Positions 59,466 to 64,000 of a stretch of 64,000 bases of DNA are shown here, in pieces (the first letter of the stretch is position 1; each line of letters begins with the position of its first letter). The stretch comes from Streptomyces cellulosae (GTDB lineage Bacteria > Actinomycetota > Actinomycetes > Streptomycetales > Streptomycetaceae), in contig NZ_JOEV01000006.1 of NCBI RefSeq assembly GCF_000721105.1, forward strand, positions 1 through 64,000, given 5' to 3'. Under the pieces are notes generated by a model, which was not told the origin of the DNA, ran no database searches, and saw only the letters and a list, made by a program, of their open reading frames with translations. A program made the translations under genes and the position numbers.

Positions 59466-60794
59466 TCAGGCGGGAACGTGCACCGTCTCCACCCGACTGG
59501 CCACCAACCGCTCCCGCTCCCGCCGGGCCGCCCGCTTCCGCAGCCGCAGCACCTGGCTGACCCCGAGCGCCTGCAGTACGAACACCGAGGAGAACGCGAC
59601 CCGGTAGTCGTCCCCGGTCGCGTCGAGCAGCACGCCGATCGCGAACAGCGTCGTCATCGAGGCGACGAAACCCCCCATGTTCGTGATCCCGGACGCCGTC
59701 CCCTGCCGCTCCGGCGGATTCGCCGGCCGCGCGAAGTCGAAGCCGAGCATCGACGCCGGCCCGCACGACCCCAGCACCGTGCACAGCACCACCAGCAGCC
59801 ACATCGGCGCGTGGCCACCGGGATACGCCAGCGTGGCCGCCCACGTCAGCGCCGTCGCACCCACGGTGCCCAGCGCCAGCGGCAGCCGGGCCTCGTGGTG
59901 CCGGGCGACGATCTGGCCGTACACCAGTCCGATCAGCATGTTCGACAGCACGACCAGGGTGAGCAGTTCGCCCGCCACCGCCCGCGACAGCCCCTGCGCC
60001 TCGACCAGGAACGGCAGCCCCCACAGCAACAGGAACACCATGGCCGGGAACTGGGTCGTGAAGTGCACCCACAGCCCCAGCCGGGTCCCCGGCTCCCGCC
60101 AGGACGCGGCGATCTGGCGCCGTACGTACGCGGCCCCGTGGTGCGGGAAGGGCTGCGGCTCGTGCCCCTCCGGGTGGTCCTTGAGGAAGAGCAGCACCAG
60201 GACCACGACGACGGCGCCCGCGAGCGCGCTGCCCGCGAAGGCCGCCGTCCAGCCGACGCCGTGCAGCAGCCGGGCCAGCACCAGGGTGGACACCAGGTTG
60301 CCCGCCATGCCGATCAGACCAGCGAGCTGCGCGACCATGGGGCTGCGGCGGGCCGGGAACCAGCGGGTGCCGAGCCGCAGTACGGCGATGAAGGTCATCG
60401 CGTCCCCACAGCCCAGCAGTGCGCGCGAGGCGAGGGCCATGCCGTACGACGACGAGAACGCGAATCCGAGCTGTCCGGCCGTGAACAGCACCGCCCCCAG
60501 GCTCAGCACCTTCTTCGTGCCGAGCCGGTCCACCAGCAGGCCGACCGGTATCTGCATGCCCGCGTAGACGAGGAGTTGAAGAATCGAGAAGGTGGACAGC
60601 GCCGAGGCACCCACGTGGAAGCGGTCGGCGGCGTCGAGGCCGGCGACCCCGAGGGACGTACGGAAGATGACGGCGACGAAGTAGACGGAGACGCCGACGC
60701 CCCAGACGGCCATCGCGCGCCGACCGCCCGGCGGATCGCCCGGCAGCGAGACCGACGAGCCGGAGGAGCCGGAGGAAGCCGAGGCGCTGCTCAT
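59466..60794 (-). CDS. MFS permease
   Basis: The 442-residue protein has 12 predicted helices and MFS motif A-like sequence GLLVDRLGTKKVLSLGAV. Motif B lies around ASRALLGCGDAMTFIAVLRL. It has a Ser-rich N-terminus and a basic C-terminus. Substrate class is unknown. Its ATG overlaps the end of the GntR gene by four bases (60791-60794), so the two are translationally coupled. Confidence 0.85.
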   Translation of the reverse strand: MSSASASSGSSGSSVSLPGDPPGGRRAMAVWGVGVSVYFVAVIFRTSLGVAGLDAADRFHVGASALSTFSILQLLVYAGMQIPVGLLVDRLGTKKVLSLGAVLFTAGQLGFAFSSSYGMALASRALLGCGDAMTFIAVLRLGTRWFPARRSPMVAQLAGLIGMAGNLVSTLVLARLLHGVGWTAAFAGSALAGAVVVVLVLLFLKDHPEGHEPQPFPHHGAAYVRRQIAASWREPGTRLGLWVHFTTQFPAMVFLLLWGLPFLVEAQGLSRAVAGELLTLVVLSNMLIGLVYGQIVARHHEARLPLALGTVGATALTWAATLAYPGGHAPMWLLVVLCTVLGSCGPASMLGFDFARPANPPERQGTASGITNMGGFVASMTTLFAIGVLLDATGDDYRVAFSSVFVLQALGVSQVLRLRKRAARRERERLVASRVETVHVPA

Positions 60795-61441
60795 CGGACC
60801 TCGCCCCGGGCCAGGTGCGAGAACCAGCCGACGTGCCGGTGGACGACCTCGACCGCGGCCTCCGGGTCTCCGGAGCGCAGTGCTTGAAGGATCTCCTCGT
60901 GTTCGACGAGGGTCTTGGCGATCCGGTCGGGGTGGGAGTGCAGCACCGCGACACCCATCCTCAACTGCCGGTCACGGAGCTGGTCGTAGAGCCGGGAGAG
61001 GATCTCGTTGCCGCCGCTGCGGACGATCTCGGCGTGGAAACAGCGGTCGGTGACGGCGGCCGCGGCCAGGTCACCGGCGGCGGCCTGCTCCTTCTGCTTG
61101 GCCAGCAGTCCCTCGAGCCGGTCGATGAGCCCGGCGGGGGCCGGTACGGCCTTGCGGGCCGCGTGCTCCTCGACCAGGAGCCGGGTCTCGACGACGTCCG
61201 CGATCTCCTGGGCGGAGACGGGCAGGACGAGGGCTCCCTTTTTCGGGTAAAGCTTGATGAGCCCCTCGACCTCCAGCCGGAGCAGCGCCTCTCGCACCGG
61301 TGTACGGGAGACACCGACGGCCTCGGCGAGTTCGCCCTCGGTGAGGAGAGTGCCGCCTTGGTAACGGCGGTCCAGGACACCCTGCTTGACGTGGGCGTAT
61401 ACGCGGTCGGCGGCGGGCGGGTGCTTCACTGCCAAGGACAT
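60791..61441 (-). CDS. GntR-family regulator, FadR/FCD type
   Basis: The 216-residue protein has an N-terminal winged HTH (about 10-75, GGTLLTEGELAEAVGVSRTPVR) and an FCD ligand domain (about 85-205). The metal-site residues lie in ETRLLVEEHAAR, CFHAEIV and HEEILQALRSGD. It probably senses an organic acid and controls the coupled MFS gene. It is the first gene of the operon, with its start at the ATG at 61441. Confidence 0.88.
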   Translation of the reverse strand: MSLAVKHPPAADRVYAHVKQGVLDRRYQGGTLLTEGELAEAVGVSRTPVREALLRLEVEGLIKLYPKKGALVLPVSAQEIADVVETRLLVEEHAARKAVPAPAGLIDRLEGLLAKQKEQAAAGDLAAAAVTDRCFHAEIVRSGGNEILSRLYDQLRDRQLRMGVAVLHSHPDRIAKTLVEHEEILQALRSGDPEAAVEVVHRHVGWFSHLARGEVR

Positions 61442-61676
61442 GCCGACATCATAGATACAACAGGTACACATGATGGAGACCGGTCCGGCATACGGGACGG
61501 TAGCGGCGCCCCGGGGACCCGAAAGAGGGATCTTCCGGCAAAGAACCCGGACCCGACCCAGCGGCGGCACAACCTTCTGTGCTACTTACGTGTCACACAC
61601 CTGCGGCCCCACTTTCCTCGCACCACGTCAACGCGGCCGCATAACAGGGGCATTCGAGACAATCGGGGTTTCTCAG

Positions 61677-62591
61677 TTGATAACCGGCATCAAGGACGGC
61701 TTCCAGGTTGTCCGCTTCCGCCGAGCCGCAGCCGTCGCCGTGACAGCCGGCGCGGTCCTCGCGACCGGAGCCCTCGCCGCGGTCCCCGCGCAGGCCGTCA
61801 CCGCGCCCACGATCGTCGCCAAGGGCGGCTACGTGATGAACAACGCGAACGGCGCGGGGCTGTACGGCAAGGCCGCGGACACCCGGCGCTCCACCGGCTC
61901 CACGACGAAGATCATGACCGCGAAGGTCGTGCTCGCGCAGCCGAACCTGAACCTGGACGCCAAGGTCACCATCCAGAAGGCGTACAGCGACTACGTCGTC
62001 GCCAACAACGCCTCCCAGGCCCATCTCATCGTCGGTGACAAGGTCACCGTCCGTCAGCTGCTGTACGGGCTGATGCTGCCGTCCGGCTGCGACGCCGCGT
62101 ACGCGCTGGCCGACAAGTTCGGCTCCGGCACGACGCGTGCGGCGCGGGTGAAGTCGTTCATCGGCAAGATGAACACCCAGGCGAAGAACCTCGGTCTGAC
62201 GAACACCCACTTCGACTCGTTCGACGGCATCGGAAACGGCTCCAACTACTCGACGCCGCGCGACCTTACGAAGCTCGCCAGCAGCGCGATGAAGAACGCC
62301 TCGTTCCGCGCGGTGGTGAAGACGAAGGCGTACACCGCCAAGACCATCACCAAGACGGGCAGCACCCGCACGATGGCCACGTGGAAGAACACCAACGGGC
62401 TGCTCAGCAGCTACAGCGGCACGATCGGCGTGAAGACGGGCTCCGGCCCGGAGGCGAAGTACTGCCTCGTCTTCGCCGCCACCAGGGGCGGCAAGACGGT
62501 CATCGGCACCGTCCTCGCCTCGACCTCCATCGCGCAGCGGGAAGCGGACGCGAAGAAGCTGATGAACTACGGCTTCGCGAAGCTCGGCTGA
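61677..62591 (+). CDS. K15-type DD-transpeptidase (low-molecular-mass PBP)
   Basis: The 304-residue protein has a signal peptide ending at PAQA and a mature chain nearly identical in pattern to the Streptomyces K15 DD-transpeptidase. The active-site Ser is in RRSTGSTTKIMTAK (mature Ser35, Lys38), with the Ser-Gly-Cys element LPSGCDAAYALAD and the KTG triad GVKTGSG. It acts on peptidoglycan stem peptides outside the membrane and binds beta-lactams. The start is uncertain; a TTG at 61677 with CGGGG upstream fits best. A strong terminator follows. Confidence 0.85.
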   Translation: MITGIKDGFQVVRFRRAAAVAVTAGAVLATGALAAVPAQAVTAPTIVAKGGYVMNNANGAGLYGKAADTRRSTGSTTKIMTAKVVLAQPNLNLDAKVTIQKAYSDYVVANNASQAHLIVGDKVTVRQLLYGLMLPSGCDAAYALADKFGSGTTRAARVKSFIGKMNTQAKNLGLTNTHFDSFDGIGNGSNYSTPRDLTKLASSAMKNASFRAVVKTKAYTAKTITKTGSTRTMATWKNTNGLLSSYSGTIGVKTGSGPEAKYCLVFAATRGGKTVIGTVLASTSIAQREADAKKLMNYGFAKLG

Positions 62592-62607
62592 CTATAGGTC
62601 AGGCAAC

Positions 62608-62656
62608 AGCCAGGCAAAGGCCCCTCGCCCGTCGGGCGGGGGGCCTTTGCCTGGCT
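62608..62656 (+). terminator. Strong hairpin after the DD-transpeptidase gene
   Basis: AGCCAGGCAAAGGCCCC and GGGGCCTTTGCCTGGCT are 17-bp perfect arms with an inner GCCCG/CGGGC stem. Confidence 0.85.
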
Positions 62657-62755
62657 GCGGGACAGACGACACGGCGCGACTCAGGTCGGCGAAGGCGTCG
62701 TACATGCACGAACGACGGCCCGCACCGGATTCGGCGATCTTTTCCCTCGCAATCG

Positions 62756-62818
62756 TGAACATCCCTGTGCGCACTGGCATATTCGATTTGCTCCGCCCTA
62801 GGTTCCGCGGCGGAGGTG
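62756..62818 (+). promoter_or_regulatory. Conserved promoter block of the second BRO-N gene
   Basis: TGAACATCC (62756-62764) and CCTAGGTTCCGCGGCGGAGG (from 62797) match the block before the first BRO-N gene. TAGGTT fits the Streptomyces -10 box and GGAGG the ribosome site of the ATG at 62825. Confidence 0.6.
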
Positions 62819-62824
62819 GTTCAC

Positions 62825-63784
62825 ATGATCGAACCCAGCAAGCACCAGCCCGCCCCCCGGGCACAGCACGACGCGATCGACGTCAGCGACTTCGTGTACG
62901 CGGCAACGGGAGCCCGCGTCCGAAGGCTGACGACGCCGGACGGGACGCACTGGTTCCCCGCGGTGGATGTCTGCAAGGAGTTGGGGCACAGCAACTCGAG
63001 GCAGGCACTCTCCGACCACGTTCCGGAGGGACACCGAGACATTCTCGAGACCGTAACTGGAGCTTACGGTCTCAGCATTCCCGCAGGTAGAGAGTGGCGT
63101 CGAGACCTGAATCTCATCGATCTCCAGGGTCTGATCCTCCTCGTCAACGCCTGCACCAAGCCCACCTGCGCCCCCTTCAAACAATGGGTCGCCGAGGTGA
63201 TCGAGACGGTCCAGCGGGAGGGCTCCTACACCCTTGAGGAGGCCGAGGTGCAGCCTGCGGATCCGGGGGCTCCGATCGCCTACACGATGCCGGAGCAGGT
63301 CGCCGAGGCCATCGTCCGGCTTGAGACGCACAACCTTCAGGTCGACGAGGAGCTTGCGGTCGCCCAACGCGAATCGCTCGCTGTGCAAAGGGAAATGCTG
63401 GAGATGCAACGGGCGACGCTCGCCACGCAGCAGGCCATCGCCCACGCCATGGAACGCATCGCGAACCGGCTCGACGTCATGACGCTCGACCGGCCGGCGC
63501 CCACCGCCGACTTCTCCGCGCATCCGACCACCGAGTCGGTACTGGCCGCCTGGCGGCAGCGGCTGTCCGTGACGTCGGACGTCTGGGCGGTGGCGGTGGT
63601 GATCGCCCCGGTTCTGGTCGAGCAGGGAGAGTTGCGTCAGCCGCTCGATGCGATCGCGGCACGTACGGGCCTGTCCGTGCACCGGGTCAACGAATGCCTG
63701 CGTCTGCTGCGCAAGCACGCCTGCATCCACTCCCGGGGCGGGACGGAGGACGGGGCGCCGGTCTACGTCCTCAACCGGTCCTGA
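62825..63784 (+). CDS. BRO-N domain protein B
   Basis: The 319-residue paralogue of the protein at 44011 has the BRO-N domain (VSDFVYAATGARVRRLTTPD, WFPAVDVCKELGHSNSRQAL, CTKPTCAPFKQWVAEVIETV). A Met/Gln-rich coiled coil (about 178-220) and a C-terminal wing-like part (TGLSVHRVNECLRLLRKHAC) follow. The two differ most in the segment between RQAL and LVNACTKP. It is not in a prophage. It has the same promoter block and a terminator of similar design as gene A. Confidence 0.8.
   Translation: MIEPSKHQPAPRAQHDAIDVSDFVYAATGARVRRLTTPDGTHWFPAVDVCKELGHSNSRQALSDHVPEGHRDILETVTGAYGLSIPAGREWRRDLNLIDLQGLILLVNACTKPTCAPFKQWVAEVIETVQREGSYTLEEAEVQPADPGAPIAYTMPEQVAEAIVRLETHNLQVDEELAVAQRESLAVQREMLEMQRATLATQQAIAHAMERIANRLDVMTLDRPAPTADFSAHPTTESVLAAWRQRLSVTSDVWAVAVVIAPVLVEQGELRQPLDAIAARTGLSVHRVNECLRLLRKHACIHSRGGTEDGAPVYVLNRS
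63047..63073. repeat. Inverted repeat inside BRO-N gene B
   Basis: GAGACCGTAA (63047-63056) and TTACGGTCTC (63064-63073) are perfect 10-bp arms around a 7-base loop. They lie in the same variable part of the BRO-N domain as the repeat of gene A, but are unrelated in sequence. Confidence 0.8.
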
Positions 63785-63844
63785 CAGACGTACTCGACCG
63801 ATGCTGACGGATGGGATGGCGACTGGAACGAAAGCCTGAAAGGC

Positions 63845-63885
63845 GGAAGGGGCGGTCGCAACTAGAGTTTGCGGCCGTCCCTTCC
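63845..63885 (+). terminator. Hairpin after BRO-N gene B
   Basis: Seventeen-base arms pair with two G-U wobbles around the loop CTAGAGT; the loop-closing end is CGCAA/TTGCG, similar to the gene A terminator. Confidence 0.75.
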
Positions 63886-63912
63886 TCGTTCAACCTATCC
63901 GGTCCCGGATCG

Positions 63913-64000
63913 TCACGCCCAGCTGATCAACCTCTTCGGCTGCTCCAGGATCGCCGCCACATCAGCCAGCACCTTGGAGCCCAACTCCCCGTCCACCAGA
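63913..64000 (-). CDS. 2-oxoacid dehydrogenase E2 component, C-terminus only (partial)
   Basis: The frame enters from the right window edge on the minus strand and ends at a TGA at 63913-63915. It translates as VDGELGSKVLADVAAILEQP followed by KRLISWA. This is the typical C-terminus of dihydrolipoyl acyltransferases (VDGxxG and LLExP), such as branched-chain ketoacid dehydrogenase E2. Only 28 codons are visible, so the substrate class is uncertain. Confidence 0.7.
   Translation of the reverse strand, partial: LVDGELGSKVLADVAAILEQPKRLISWA

Noticed and set aside
62070..62110. Ser-Gly-Cys in place of the usual Ser-x-Asn in the DD-peptidase family protein
   Set aside because: This is the known feature of the Streptomyces K15-type DD-transpeptidase, not a defect.

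Overview
The window is high-GC actinobacterial DNA and almost certainly Streptomyces. Signs are strong third-position GC bias, GTG and TTG starts, a sortase E-type LAxTG surface protein, GAF-ANTAR and SpoIIE-type phosphatase regulators, an XRE-DUF397-HATPase (whiJ/abaA-like) cluster, a K15-type DD-transpeptidase and a perfect Streptomyces parS site. From memory, the metG to aspS order resembles the oriC-proximal core of the S. coelicolor chromosome; this was not checked by alignment. I see no rRNA, tRNA, CRISPR array, intact insertion sequence or prophage.

Layout. 1-4 kb: LAETG surface protein, ArsR-type regulator diverging from a Ni/Co permease behind a cobalamin riboswitch, secreted peptidoglycan-binding protein. 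4-7 kb: a small old island (ATPase, membrane peptide, 5'-truncated pglX phage-defence gene) bracketed by a decayed copy of the 3' end of the nucleoside hydrolase gene. 7-10.6 kb: nucleoside hydrolase and an editing-less threonyl-tRNA synthetase paralogue behind a leader peptide with three consecutive Thr codons and an attenuator; tandem repeats; lipoprotein. 10.7-20 kb: two GAF-ANTAR proteins, XRE-TPR regulator opposite a tiny secreted peptide, PP2C phosphatase, SH3 protein, MocR regulator. 20-26 kb: alpha/beta hydrolase, membrane endo/exonuclease-phosphatase, TerF-like VWA protein, metG. 26-31 kb: accessory zone with the XRE-DUF397-HATPase set, an Rpn-type nuclease-like protein and an apparently orphan type VII secretion-associated trio. 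31-36 kb: pectate lyase and two FG-GAP proteins flanking a PH-domain protein. 36-40 kb: MFS permease with an exported intradiol dioxygenase-like protein, then aspS. 40-45 kb: parS, iteron-like repeats, PAS-GAF-SpoIIE-HATPase protein, AI-2E-family permease, first BRO-N protein. 45-64 kb: pirin, MFS/TetR pair, SseB-like protein, second dioxygenase-like protein, acyl-CoA dehydrogenase, M18 aminopeptidase, glycosyltransferase with a small membrane protein, cupin/AraC pair, LURP-one protein, nitrilase-family hydrolase, mycothiol-dependent isomerase-like protein, MFS/GntR operon, K15-type transpeptidase, second BRO-N protein, and the 3' end of a 2-oxoacid dehydrogenase E2 gene.

The strongest novel signals are the threonine attenuator before the thrS paralogue; two BRO-N paralogues that share a promoter block but carry unrelated inverted repeats at the same place inside their coding sequence; the XRE-TPR regulator/secreted peptide pair around a perfect 14-bp palindrome; and the pglX remnant island with its duplicated gene end.
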